Part shown: positions 1 to 6,926 of the stretch, piece after piece
How positions within the stretch are numbered: position 1 is the stretch's first letter
Layout: each line of letters starts with the position of its first letter
Source: Bacillota bacterium
Lineage (GTDB): Bacteria > Bacillota_C > Negativicutes > Sporomusales > Sporomusaceae
Direction of reading: 5' to 3'
DNA: 14,412 nucleotides
NCBI GenBank assembly: GCA_023441125.1
Contig: JAEZQV010000062.1
Coordinates: 1-14,412 of the forward strand
The notes under the pieces: generated by a model
What the model was told of the DNA's origin: nothing
Database searches by the model: none
Seen by the model: the letters and a program-made list of their open reading frames with translations, nothing else
Made by a program: the position numbers and the translations under genes

Positions 1-376
1 CGGTAATTTGTCCGGTTACCGCTACCAGGCTTTCAACACTGCCTTGTAAAATCTGCTGTGTTTCCAGACTCAGCCCCAGCGCAATAGCCCCCTCGCGGTT
101 ACCATTGTGGACAACCAGCGTACTAAAGGCTTTCACCGGAACCCCGTATTGCTCCTTCGGCAAAATTTTGCTTAAAGCCGCGCCGGTCCGCAGGGTTTCC
201 GCTATGGAACCGGAACTATGAACTTTATCGCCGGCATTGACCTGTAAAGAAAATGTTTTGGGGGCAATAAATTTTCTGATTGTCCCTTCGGCATCCGTTA
301 TTGTCAGATAGCAATCCAGCGGCATTAAGGCCTGAATAAGCTCTGCACAATCGATAAGGCTGTTAATTTGAGGCAT
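1..376 (-). CDS. soluble chemotaxis-type sensor protein, N-terminal part (cut by window edge)
   Basis: About 125 residues are visible, starting at ATG 376-374 (MPQINSLIDCAELIQ). The gene continues beyond base 1, so its C-terminus is not seen. There is no signal peptide or membrane segment. The visible part has a small ligand-sensor fold: a TITDAEG strand, a VNAGDKVHSSGSIAETL stretch, then YGVPV and a strand-rich end EGAIALGLSL. It then runs into LQGSVESLVAVTGQIT, which looks like the start of a methyl-accepting coiled coil. This layout matches cytoplasmic methyl-accepting chemotaxis proteins I know from Negativicutes, but the diagnostic signalling hairpin lies outside the window. The gene sits 75 bases after the MFS transporter gene on the same strand, so it may be the last gene of that operon and sense the same compound. 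A purine-rich GAAGGGA lies about 12 bases upstream of the start. Confidence 0.6.
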   Translation of the reverse strand, partial: MPQINSLIDCAELIQALMPLDCYLTITDAEGTIRKFIAPKTFSLQVNAGDKVHSSGSIAETLRTGAALSKILPKEQYGVPVKAFSTLVVHNGNREGAIALGLSLETQQILQGSVESLVAVTGQIT

Positions 377-451
377 GCGCAATATATCCCTTCGTATCGT
401 TTAAGAATTTTGCCGGTCATTATTGCCGGCGTCAATCAGCCACCTATTTTA

Positions 452-1819
452 TCAGGAGGAGACTGCACCTTTACGGAGTGCGGTGTTTGCCCGTTTCTTA
501 TCCACCAGCCTGCTGGCTGCCAGAACCCCCAGCAAGGCGGTAAAGGCCACCCATAGCCAGGCATAGAAATAATTGGCGGATTTAGTGACGGGATCGATTT
601 GAATTAAACCGCCCATAATATACGGCGACGCCGCGGCCGCCATATAGGCAATGCAATTTACACCGCCCATGGCTTTACCGTAGGATTCAACGGGAAACAT
701 GTCGGCCGGCAGGGTAATGGCAGGACCCCAGACCATGTTGGAAAAAAAGCCGGCACCGGTAAGGGTCAGGAGCAGCACAAACGGGGACACGCCTTTGGTC
801 AGCGTTGCCAGGATAACGATAAAGGGGATCATGCACGCGAAGCACAAAATAATCATGGGTTTTCTCCGGCCACCCAATATTTTGTCGCTGACCCAGCCGC
901 TGGCGAAGGAGCCCAGCGCGCCGCCAATAAAATAGATCGATGCCCATACCCCCATTTTCATTACACTGAAGCCGTGTACCTGAATCAGATATTGCGCGGA
1001 CCAAACCATAACACCCCAGAAAGCCAGCTGGGCGGCGACATACACAAAAACCAGCGGAATATATCCCGGTGTTTTCAATATTTGCATAAAGGGAACATTA
1101 AGTCCCTGTGACTTGTGGGCGATAAGCTGGACATTACCGCTCTTTACATCTTCTTCCGTAATAATTCCTTGTTTTATTTCATCTTCATAGGCTTCTAGCG
1201 CTTCCGCTTGTTTAACAAACCGGTTCCGTTCAGGCCGGTCAAAAACAAACAGCACTACCAGGATAAGCGGTATAGCACCAATTAGGCCGAGGAGTTTAAA
1301 AATTTCCCGCCATTCATTGCCGTACAGGGTAAAGAGCAAAGTGCTTACCATCGGCGCCCACGCCGGCGTAATAATCCAGGACCAGGACAGGATGCTCTGG
1401 GCCCGCGCCCGCTGCAGCGGCGGAAAATAACGGACAATTAAACGGGCCGAAGGAATAAATTCCGTCCCAACCATGATGCCGAACAGCACCATGCGCAGAT
1501 ACCACTCGCTGACACTGTGAACCGCGGACTGCAAGTAGGTCAGCGTACTCCAGGCTATTATCGAAAATATCAGGACTTTGCGGGAACCGATTTTATCGCA
1601 TATCCACCCGGTCACAACCTGGGACGGGCCATAGAAAATCAGCATCAGGGCCGCGCCAATGCCAATCTCATAATTGGACATGCCGATATCCTTACTGATA
1701 AAAGGTAATAAAATATTGGTGTTTACTCTATCCAAATATTGAATAGAATAGCAGAAGGCAATAATTGTCAATAAAACATAACGAAACCGGAATACACTGT
1801 TTTTTACCGAGTCAACCAT
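452..1819 (-). CDS. MFS transporter, anion:cation symporter (ACS) type
   Basis: A 455-residue inner-membrane protein with about 12 hydrophobic segments, the normal MFS size. Near the N-terminus it has YLDRVNTNILLPFI, typical of the ACS family (hexuronate, glucarate, glycerate and phthalate carriers). The MFS motif A is present between TM2 and TM3 as GWICDKIGSRK, and a degenerate second copy (GWVSDKILGGRRKP) lies between TM8 and TM9. The TM4-TM5 stretch GTEFIPSARLIVRYFPPLQRARA corresponds to the ACS signature around a conserved acidic residue and an FP..ER.RA loop. A charged central loop (about residues 205-245) separates the two halves. By family it should import an organic anion with H+ or Na+; the exact substrate cannot be read. 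The gene lies downstream of the enolase and kinase genes, which suggests import of the compound they process. AGGAGGG about 8 bases before the ATG supports the start. Confidence 0.88.
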   Translation of the reverse strand: MVDSVKNSVFRFRYVLLTIIAFCYSIQYLDRVNTNILLPFISKDIGMSNYEIGIGAALMLIFYGPSQVVTGWICDKIGSRKVLIFSIIAWSTLTYLQSAVHSVSEWYLRMVLFGIMVGTEFIPSARLIVRYFPPLQRARAQSILSWSWIITPAWAPMVSTLLFTLYGNEWREIFKLLGLIGAIPLILVVLFVFDRPERNRFVKQAEALEAYEDEIKQGIITEEDVKSGNVQLIAHKSQGLNVPFMQILKTPGYIPLVFVYVAAQLAFWGVMVWSAQYLIQVHGFSVMKMGVWASIYFIGGALGSFASGWVSDKILGGRRKPMIILCFACMIPFIVILATLTKGVSPFVLLLTLTGAGFFSNMVWGPAITLPADMFPVESYGKAMGGVNCIAYMAAAASPYIMGGLIQIDPVTKSANYFYAWLWVAFTALLGVLAASRLVDKKRANTALRKGAVSS

Positions 1820-1863
1820 GTAATGGACCCTCCTCTGTTCATTAAATTGATCCTTGATATGAC

Positions 1864-1910
1864 GCCGGGCTGTGCCCCGGCTTATTGCGCGTCCTGACAG
1901 CTGCAGCTGT
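1864..1910 (-). repeat. two inverted repeats between the enolase and MFS genes
   Basis: The 95-base gap between the enolase stop and the MFS start holds two dyads. One is a perfect 14-bp palindrome, ACAGCTGCAGCTGT (1897-1910). The other is a GC-rich 6-bp stem GCCGGG/CCCGGC with a 6-base loop (1864-1881). Neither is followed by a T-run on the minus strand, so they are not standard intrinsic terminators. They could act as mRNA processing or stabilising structures that set different levels of enolase and transporter. Confidence 0.45.
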
Positions 1911-1914
1911 TTTG

Positions 1915-3210
1915 CTATCTTTGGAGAATATGCCTGAAGATATCCTGGCCCGGATAAACCGCCTCAGCGCCAAGCTCCTCTTCAATGCGCAGCAGTTCAT
2001 TCCATTTGACCGTCCTTTCCGTCCGGGCAATCGAACCCACTTTAAGCTGGCCGGCATTGGTGGCGATCGCCAGATGCACGATAGTAGCATCCTCCGTTTC
2101 ACCGGACCTGGCCGACACCACCGGCAGATAGCCGGCATTCTTGGTCAGTTCAACAGCCTGCAGCGTCTCGGTGATGGTCCCGATCTGATTCATCTTGATT
2201 AACACGCTGTTCGCGATTTTCCGGTCGATGCCCCGTTTAATCCGGCTAACATTGGTTGTAAACAAGTCATCGCCGATAAGCTGCACCCGTTCCCTGAGGC
2301 CGGCGGACAATTCCTCCCAGCCGTCCCAGTCGTCTTCCGCCATGCCGTCTTCCACGGAAATGATCGGATATTTGTCCACCCAGGCGGCCAAAAGCCTGGC
2401 AAATTCCTTGCTGTCCATTTCCGTGCCTTCAGCAGCAAATTGGTATTTACCGTTTTGATAAAAGTGACTGGCGGCAATATCCAGGGCGATGGCCACTTCG
2501 TCCCCGGGTTTATAGCCGGCTTGCCGGATACCTTCCACCAATAGGTCCAGCCCTTCCGCGTTCGAGCCGAACGTGGGCCAAAAGCCGCCCTCATCAGCCA
2601 CCGACAAAGGTTTGCCGTATTTAGTAAATACTTCTTTGGTGGCATGGTATACATTGGCCACCATTTCAATCCCGTGAGAATACGTAGCCGCCCCTACCGG
2701 AATAATGAGAAAGTCCTGAATATCAATGCTTTTGCCCGCATGCAGGCCACCACCGATAATTTGCACCATCGGCACCGGGAGTGTAACCGCCTGCACCCCG
2801 CCTAAATACCGGTAAAGCGGCGTTTCGCAGGCATTAGCGGCTGCCCAGGCCGTAGCGATAGAAACCCCGAGGATCGCATTCGCTCCCAGCTTGGACTTAT
2901 TGGCAGTTCCGTCCAGGTCCAGCATTGTATTGTCGACAACCGATTGTTTTAAAGCGTCAACACCAATCAGCGCCGGAGCAATAAGCCGGTTAACATTCTC
3001 AACTGCTTTAAAAACGGATTTTCCCCGGAAGAGTTTCGGGTCGGCATCCCGCAATTCCAAGGCTTCATAAATGCCGGTGGATGCGCCGGAGGGAACCGTC
3101 CCGCGCCCTTTACTGCCGCATTCCAATTCAACATCGACCTCAACCGTAGGATTGGCCCGCGAGTCAAAAACCTGTCTGGCCTTAATTCTTTTAATACGTG
3201 TATCTTTCAT
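1915..3210 (-). CDS. divergent enolase (phosphopyruvate hydratase) paralogue
   Basis: A full-length 431-residue enolase-family protein. Canonical enolase converts 2-phosphoglycerate to PEP in the cytosol. Motifs in order: FDSRANPTVEVDV (usually DSRGNPTVEV), SGASTG active-site loop (41-46), HA (H157), DEGG (E207), metal ligands D244, E287 and D314, catalytic Lys K339 in LIKMNQIGT, RSGETED, and K390. All three metal ligands and the Lys/Glu acid-base pair are present. Two conserved positions differ: the QEF glutamate (yeast Glu168) is Asp166 in QDF, and the SHRSGE histidine (yeast His373) is Ala367 in SARSGE. The NGG before the catalytic His is GGG. It starts 29 bases after the kinase stop with AAAGGATG as ribosome binding site and precedes a transporter gene, unlike housekeeping eno, which usually sits among glycolytic genes. 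It may be a true second enolase or act on a related phosphorylated acid; I therefore give no gene symbol. Confidence 0.9.
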   Translation of the reverse strand: MKDTRIKRIKARQVFDSRANPTVEVDVELECGSKGRGTVPSGASTGIYEALELRDADPKLFRGKSVFKAVENVNRLIAPALIGVDALKQSVVDNTMLDLDGTANKSKLGANAILGVSIATAWAAANACETPLYRYLGGVQAVTLPVPMVQIIGGGLHAGKSIDIQDFLIIPVGAATYSHGIEMVANVYHATKEVFTKYGKPLSVADEGGFWPTFGSNAEGLDLLVEGIRQAGYKPGDEVAIALDIAASHFYQNGKYQFAAEGTEMDSKEFARLLAAWVDKYPIISVEDGMAEDDWDGWEELSAGLRERVQLIGDDLFTTNVSRIKRGIDRKIANSVLIKMNQIGTITETLQAVELTKNAGYLPVVSARSGETEDATIVHLAIATNAGQLKVGSIARTERTVKWNELLRIEEELGAEAVYPGQDIFRHILQR

Positions 3211-3239
3211 AAAGCTACATCCTTTCTTTCCGTCATAAA

Positions 3240-4253
3240 TTAAGCAAGTACCCTAAGCTCTTCCAGAAAATATTGAACTAGCTGCCGGTATGTGGCAATA
3301 TCATTCTGTAAAACGTGGTAACTTATTGTGCGAATTAACTTCTTATCGCTCTCCTCGGTAATATATTCGGCCGGCGATTTGCCATCAACCCTGGACAAAA
3401 ACAGCAACGCCAGGGTTTTGATGGTGTTGCGCTCCAGTACGGCGGCATTCATGAAGTCGACTTTTTGCAGATAAACATCGGCTGTATAAATGGCAAGATT
3501 CAGGTAGCTTAGCGCCCATTGCTTGTGTTTTATGGCCTTGAGCATAAAATGATTGGTCAGGAAACCGAGATCAAATGAGGGGTCCCCGATATGCGCCACT
3601 TCAAAATCAAGAATATAAATTTTATGACCGTCAACCAGAATGTTCTTGGGGCTGTAGTCACCATGAACCAGGGTCGCCTTGGTGTCTAACAGCCTGGCAA
3701 TTTCTTTATTAATCGTCTTTTCCAGCACGGGATGATGTTTGGCTATGGTCTGCAAATAAGGATCGATTCGCAGTTCAATAAAAAATTTTTGACTGGCAAA
3801 CCGGGCTTTAATGCCTTCATCCCGGGCTGCGGTGTTATGTACATTTACCAGGGCCAGAGCCGCTTTGCGGGCGATTGCAAAGTCAATATCGCCGGCCAGC
3901 AGTCTGTTCTTCCACATGGCTGCCTGCTCGGGCGCCGCTTCCATCCCGTAGAGATAGTTTTCTTCATCATAAAACAATAGCTTGGGCGTATCCTCCGGGG
4001 CTATCTGATTATAAAACGCCAAACAATCTTTTTCATTTACTATCCGGGTGACATCGGAAAACCAGTCCTCCTTCACTCTCAGTTTTGGCAATGCCTGCTT
4101 AATTACAAAGGCTCTTTCCGGCGTTCTGACCATGATTGCTTCACAAGACACCCCACCCCCCAGCGGTTTAATCAATACATGATTTAAATCTGAAATTAGC
4201 GCTTTTGCTTGTAAGTAATCTGCAAGTACCTTTTTGTCGGCAATGTTAAGCAC
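3240..4253 (-). CDS. small-molecule kinase of the aminoglycoside phosphotransferase (APH) fold
   Basis: A cytosolic phosphotransferase. In the 337-residue form it has a glycine-rich nucleotide loop GGGVS (32-36), the strand lysine in VIKQ (K52), the catalytic Brenner motif HGDYSPKN (197-204), the metal-binding LDFE (D216) and GDPSFDLGF (223-231). The order is that of APH, choline kinase and methylthioribose kinase proteins. The acceptor cannot be read, but enolase and organic-anion transporter genes directly downstream suggest a hydroxy acid whose phosphate ester is then used by the enolase. I chose GTG at 4253 because GGGGGAGG lies 9 bases upstream of it; the longer ATG at 4289 has no ribosome binding site and would place that GGGGGAGG inside the coding region. 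The gene follows a strong terminator, so it probably has its own promoter and heads the kinase-enolase-transporter unit. True antibiotic resistance is unlikely given the context. Confidence 0.82.
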   Translation of the reverse strand: MLNIADKKVLADYLQAKALISDLNHVLIKPLGGGVSCEAIMVRTPERAFVIKQALPKLRVKEDWFSDVTRIVNEKDCLAFYNQIAPEDTPKLLFYDEENYLYGMEAAPEQAAMWKNRLLAGDIDFAIARKAALALVNVHNTAARDEGIKARFASQKFFIELRIDPYLQTIAKHHPVLEKTINKEIARLLDTKATLVHGDYSPKNILVDGHKIYILDFEVAHIGDPSFDLGFLTNHFMLKAIKHKQWALSYLNLAIYTADVYLQKVDFMNAAVLERNTIKTLALLFLSRVDGKSPAEYITEESDKKLIRTISYHVLQNDIATYRQLVQYFLEELRVLA

Positions 4254-4346
4254 ATCTACTGACCTCCCCCAAATTTCCCGCTTATGCATAATAGAGATAT
4301 AATTCTTAACATTCCATTAATTTTTTCTCTAAACCTGCTAAAAAAA

Positions 4347-4360
4347 TGACATTTATGTCA
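4347..4360 (-). promoter_or_regulatory. possible operator dyad upstream of the kinase gene
   Basis: TGACAT-TT-ATGTCA is a 6+6 bp inverted repeat with a 2-base centre. It lies about 95 bases before the kinase GTG start, between the hairpin terminator and the coding region. It is the right size and place for a regulator site. The obvious candidate protein is the CdaR-like regulator encoded just upstream. I see no second copy in the window and no clear -35/-10 pair here. Confidence 0.35.
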
Positions 4361-4362
4361 GC

Positions 4363-4409
4363 AACAAAGAGAAAACCATGTGCAATATGCACATGGTTTT
4401 CTCTTTGTT
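4363..4409. terminator. 22-bp perfect hairpin, intrinsic terminator after the regulator gene
   Basis: Arms 4363-4384 and 4388-4409 are perfectly complementary over 22 bp with a 3-base loop. The core CCATGTGC/GCACATGG is flanked by an A-run on one side and a TTTT-rich strand on the other, so it can end transcription in either direction. It lies 32 bases after the stop of the CdaR-like gene and separates the methyltransferase-regulator operon from the kinase-enolase-MFS operon. Confidence 0.85.
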
Positions 4410-4441
4410 TTATCAAGTTCCTAGAAAAATCGGATTATTAT

Positions 4442-5689
4442 CTATTTTTCCTGTTCATATCTATTCAACTTAACGGTTAGCGCAGCCATTTTTATCAAAA
4501 ATGCATCATGAAAGTTATTTTCCGGCTTTAAGCCGGTTTTGTCCCTGAACTTATCAATTTTCTGGGCAATTGTATTCCGGTGCAAATGCAGTCGGTGGGC
4601 GGTTTTTGTCAAGCTCATATTCTGATCAACATACTCTTCGATGATTTCCAGCAAATCGAAATCCAAACAGCCGGTAGATTTTTTTATGCCCGCCAGGACA
4701 GGCGGAATGGCTTTATATTTAATAATCGACGGCAAATAAAAACAGATATGCTCCAGCAGTCCCTGATCGGCATTATATAAGCCCGGATTTTCCTGGAATA
4801 ATTCACCAAGATAAATGGTATTCTGCGCTTCCGCGTACGATTTAGTAAGTTCCAGGAAATTGGCATACAGGCTGCCATAAGCAATACGATAGGTAAATAT
4901 CTTCGCCGCATCCAAATCATTTATTATACTTTCACAGATAACATCAAGGGCATTATATAATTTGCCCGTATCTTTAACATGTAAAAACGATTTGATAACA
5001 ACAATATGATCATTATCGGCAAAGGCAACCAGATCCTGATTGTTGAGATATTTGTTGGTTTTTATGATAGTAACCACTTTTTCTTTGAACATTTTTATTG
5101 ACGACTCATACCCCAGGTCAAGATTAATATTGAAATACTTATTGGTCTTTTTTTCTAACTGAATCAAGATAACCGACCGCAACAGAAACAGATCTATATT
5201 GTATGTTTTTAATGACTTAAAAATCTTATAGGAAACCGTATCTTCCAGTCTGTTTGGTCTGGCCTCCAATATTTCTTTAATGATAATGGCATCGCGCCCC
5301 ATGTCTGCCGACAAGCCATGCTGTACAGCAAGATGTTCAATAAAAGCCTCAAGGGAAGCACGCAGCGTAGTAGCGACTTGTTCGCCGTTTTTTAAATTCA
5401 TCGTCTCAACAACAACTGCGGCAAACAGTTGCCTGTCAATAAATACGGGGGCAGCGACCACCGTATATTCGCCCGAATTGTCATAGGTAATTTGTTTGGG
5501 ATTATTTATATCCAGGGCTTGAATGACCGCCCGGAGAATTGCCTCGTCCATATCCGCATCATCCGCCGTGGCCTTAGCGATTACCTGTCCGTCGCGGGAT
5601 ATAATCTGGACAGTGTTTACTGCGGACGTATCAATCTTTTCAACTACCTTGGCAAAATAGGTCTTAATAATGGCATCCAAACATTTCAC
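4442..5689 (-). CDS. CdaR/PucR-family transcriptional regulator
   Basis: A 415-residue cytosolic regulator. Residues about 1-120 form a sensor-like domain (VQIISRDGQVIAKAT, then YTVVAAPVFIDRQLFAAVVVET) like the sugar-diacid recognition domain of CdaR. The middle, about 130-330, is a GGDEF-like CdaR/PucR domain. The C-terminal 65 residues hold the PucR helix-turn-helix: EYVDQNMSLTKTAHRLHLHR, followed by NTIAQKIDKF. E. coli CdaR activates uptake and catabolism of galactarate, glucarate and glycerate, so this one may control the kinase-enolase-transporter unit downstream. It follows the methyltransferase stop by 5 bases, which implies co-transcription. GTG at 5689 has hardly any room for a ribosome binding site. 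An in-frame TTG at 5680 lies 5 bases after AAGGTGA and may be the real start, shortening the protein by 3 residues. Confidence 0.85.
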   Translation of the reverse strand: MKCLDAIIKTYFAKVVEKIDTSAVNTVQIISRDGQVIAKATADDADMDEAILRAVIQALDINNPKQITYDNSGEYTVVAAPVFIDRQLFAAVVVETMNLKNGEQVATTLRASLEAFIEHLAVQHGLSADMGRDAIIIKEILEARPNRLEDTVSYKIFKSLKTYNIDLFLLRSVILIQLEKKTNKYFNINLDLGYESSIKMFKEKVVTIIKTNKYLNNQDLVAFADNDHIVVIKSFLHVKDTGKLYNALDVICESIINDLDAAKIFTYRIAYGSLYANFLELTKSYAEAQNTIYLGELFQENPGLYNADQGLLEHICFYLPSIIKYKAIPPVLAGIKKSTGCLDFDLLEIIEEYVDQNMSLTKTAHRLHLHRNTIAQKIDKFRDKTGLKPENNFHDAFLIKMAALTVKLNRYEQEK

Positions 5690-5694
5690 CTTCT

Positions 5695-6720
5695 CTATTT
5701 CATAGCTTTCCAGGAACGGGCGGCGTTCACAACTTCGATTAAATTACGGTTAGGAACCCGGCAAGGCAGTGCGCATTCCGGCGCTAGCAAATGGATGCCG
5801 CCATTTAGGGCATTATCTACCGCCGCTTTTATTTCACCGGCCGTGCCGCCAAGCAAGGTGTCAGGATTACTGAGGTTGCCGGCTAAAAGCAAGCTATCAC
5901 CGGCTATCCCCACAGCCCTGGTAACATCATTGCGTGAATCCAGGTGAAAGGCTTCAAAACCAGCCTGACAAAATAAATCCAGGCGGTCCAGCACCGGCCC
6001 GCAAACATGCAGTATGACCGGGCCGGCCTTCAGCAACTGTTCATTGCAACGCTTATGTACCGGTAAAAGGAATTCTTCATACGCTTTGGCACTAATTAAA
6101 TCGGCGGTTACATGATCAGCCCAGGTAAGAATATCCGCCCCGGCCTCAAACTGCGCATGGGCAAAAATGACCGGAACCTGCGACAAAGCGTCTATGTACC
6201 GGCAGACTGTCTGAGGCTCCAGAATCATAGCCAGCAGTAAATTAGCAGTTCCGTAAAGATGATACGCCAGCGTCCAGGGACCAATCACTTTACCAACAAT
6301 AGCCGCCCTTGAACCATATTTCTTTTTCAGCGTTTTAATTGCAGTTAATACGGCTTTTACAGGTTTCCGGTCCAAAAAGTTGGCCGGCATGATAAAATCG
6401 TCCAGTTTAGCCCCCTGCTTTTCTATAACCCGCGGCCAGCTGTCCGCCTTGCCCCAGTCAACATTACAGCCCAACGCCGCCGCTTCCACATGTACCGAGA
6501 AATAAGGAGTGATACTGTCAAAACCAAGCGTGTCATAGCCAACCGCAGCCAGAGCCGCCATAGCGTCACTATTCGTATGCGCCGCGGGAAAATAGGCGTT
6601 CACCAGCCGCATACTTTCAATCGTCGCCAGTGAAGTCGGATTAATAACAGGAATTTTGTCGCAGGGTTTTCGGTTAAATGCCGCCAGAACTCTTTCCCGC
6701 GAACACATCTCAACTCTCAC
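5695..6720 (-). CDS. MtaA/UroD-family zinc methyltransferase (methylcobamide-dependent type)
   Basis: A 341-residue cytosolic TIM-barrel protein of the uroporphyrinogen decarboxylase superfamily, MtaA/CmuA branch. The start CSRERVLAAFNRKPCDKIPV is typical. The zinc motif His-x-Cys is H238-V-C240 with a third ligand C316 in APEC near the C-terminus, the spacing I recall for MtaA. True UroD lacks this set and has a different N-terminus, so haem synthesis is unlikely. Family members move methyl groups between a methyl-corrinoid protein and a thiol such as coenzyme M, or to tetrahydrofolate in acetogens. No corrinoid protein or substrate-specific methyltransferase is encoded in the window, so the partners are unknown. 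GTG at 6720 has GGTGGTGA 7 bases upstream; ATG at 6708 fits the family start equally well. It heads an operon with the CdaR-like regulator. Confidence 0.85.
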   Translation of the reverse strand: MRVEMCSRERVLAAFNRKPCDKIPVINPTSLATIESMRLVNAYFPAAHTNSDAMAALAAVGYDTLGFDSITPYFSVHVEAAALGCNVDWGKADSWPRVIEKQGAKLDDFIMPANFLDRKPVKAVLTAIKTLKKKYGSRAAIVGKVIGPWTLAYHLYGTANLLLAMILEPQTVCRYIDALSQVPVIFAHAQFEAGADILTWADHVTADLISAKAYEEFLLPVHKRCNEQLLKAGPVILHVCGPVLDRLDLFCQAGFEAFHLDSRNDVTRAVGIAGDSLLLAGNLSNPDTLLGGTAGEIKAAVDNALNGGIHLLAPECALPCRVPNRNLIEVVNAARSWKAMK

Positions 6721-6764
6721 CGCAAAATCACCACCAATATTTGTTCGCTTTGCAACTATCTTTT

Positions 6765-6773
6765 ATTATATCA
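6765..6773 (-). promoter_or_regulatory. extended -10 promoter for the methyltransferase-regulator operon
   Basis: Read on the minus strand the site is TGATATAAT, a perfect extended -10 element (TGnTATAAT). It lies about 45 bases before the methyltransferase start. The hexamer 17 bases upstream (AGGGAA) does not match a -35 box, which fits an extended -10 promoter or one needing an activator. Confidence 0.55.
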
Positions 6774-6852
6774 TAGGCGGGCATTTTTCCCTGTATAGCA
6801 ACTGGTTAATCAGAGAATGCGCTGGAGTGATCCTGGCGTGTCCAGAGTTTGG

Positions 6853-6892
6853 ATGTGTTTATGCCCGAATCGGAAAATGGGCGCATACACAT
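6853..6892. promoter_or_regulatory. imperfect dyad next to the small-RNA promoter
   Basis: Two 14-base arms (6853-6866 and 6879-6892) are inverted copies matching at 11 of 14 positions. Six outer bases ATGTGT/ACACAT and three inner CCC/GGG match. The right arm ends on the first base of the -35 box at 6892. This is a plausible site for a dimeric regulator controlling the promoter that follows. It could also be chance. Confidence 0.3.
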
Positions 6893-6920
6893 TGACACCA
6901 TAGCTAAGCTGTAGTAATAT
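6892..6920 (+). promoter_or_regulatory. consensus sigma-70 promoter
   Basis: TTGACA (6892-6897), a 17-base spacer and TAATAT (6915-6920). The -35 box is a perfect match, the -10 box is one base off, and the spacing is ideal. Transcription would start near 6927 and run rightwards, where there is no protein gene on this strand for over 1.3 kb but a strong terminator about 60 bases on. Confidence 0.75.
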
Positions 6921-6926
6921 GATCTT

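Noticed and set aside
413..431. Terminator between the MFS and chemoreceptor genes
   Set aside because: The 6-bp stem with a G-T pair is weak and is followed only by AAAATTCTT on the minus strand, with no T-run.
3240..4253. Aminoglycoside resistance gene
   Set aside because: Only the general kinase fold is shared; the genomic setting with enolase and transporter genes points to metabolism.
4363..4409. Mobile element end or MITE
   Set aside because: The 22-bp hairpin has a 3-base loop, flanking A/T-runs and lies just after a stop codon, which is a terminator; no target duplication was seen.
5429..5947. 172-codon open frame on the plus strand
   Set aside because: It is antisense to the methyltransferase and regulator genes, including their junction, and resembles no family.
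5695..6720. Uroporphyrinogen decarboxylase (haem synthesis)
   Set aside because: The His-x-Cys...Cys zinc set and the N-terminal signature are those of the MtaA branch, and no haem genes are nearby.
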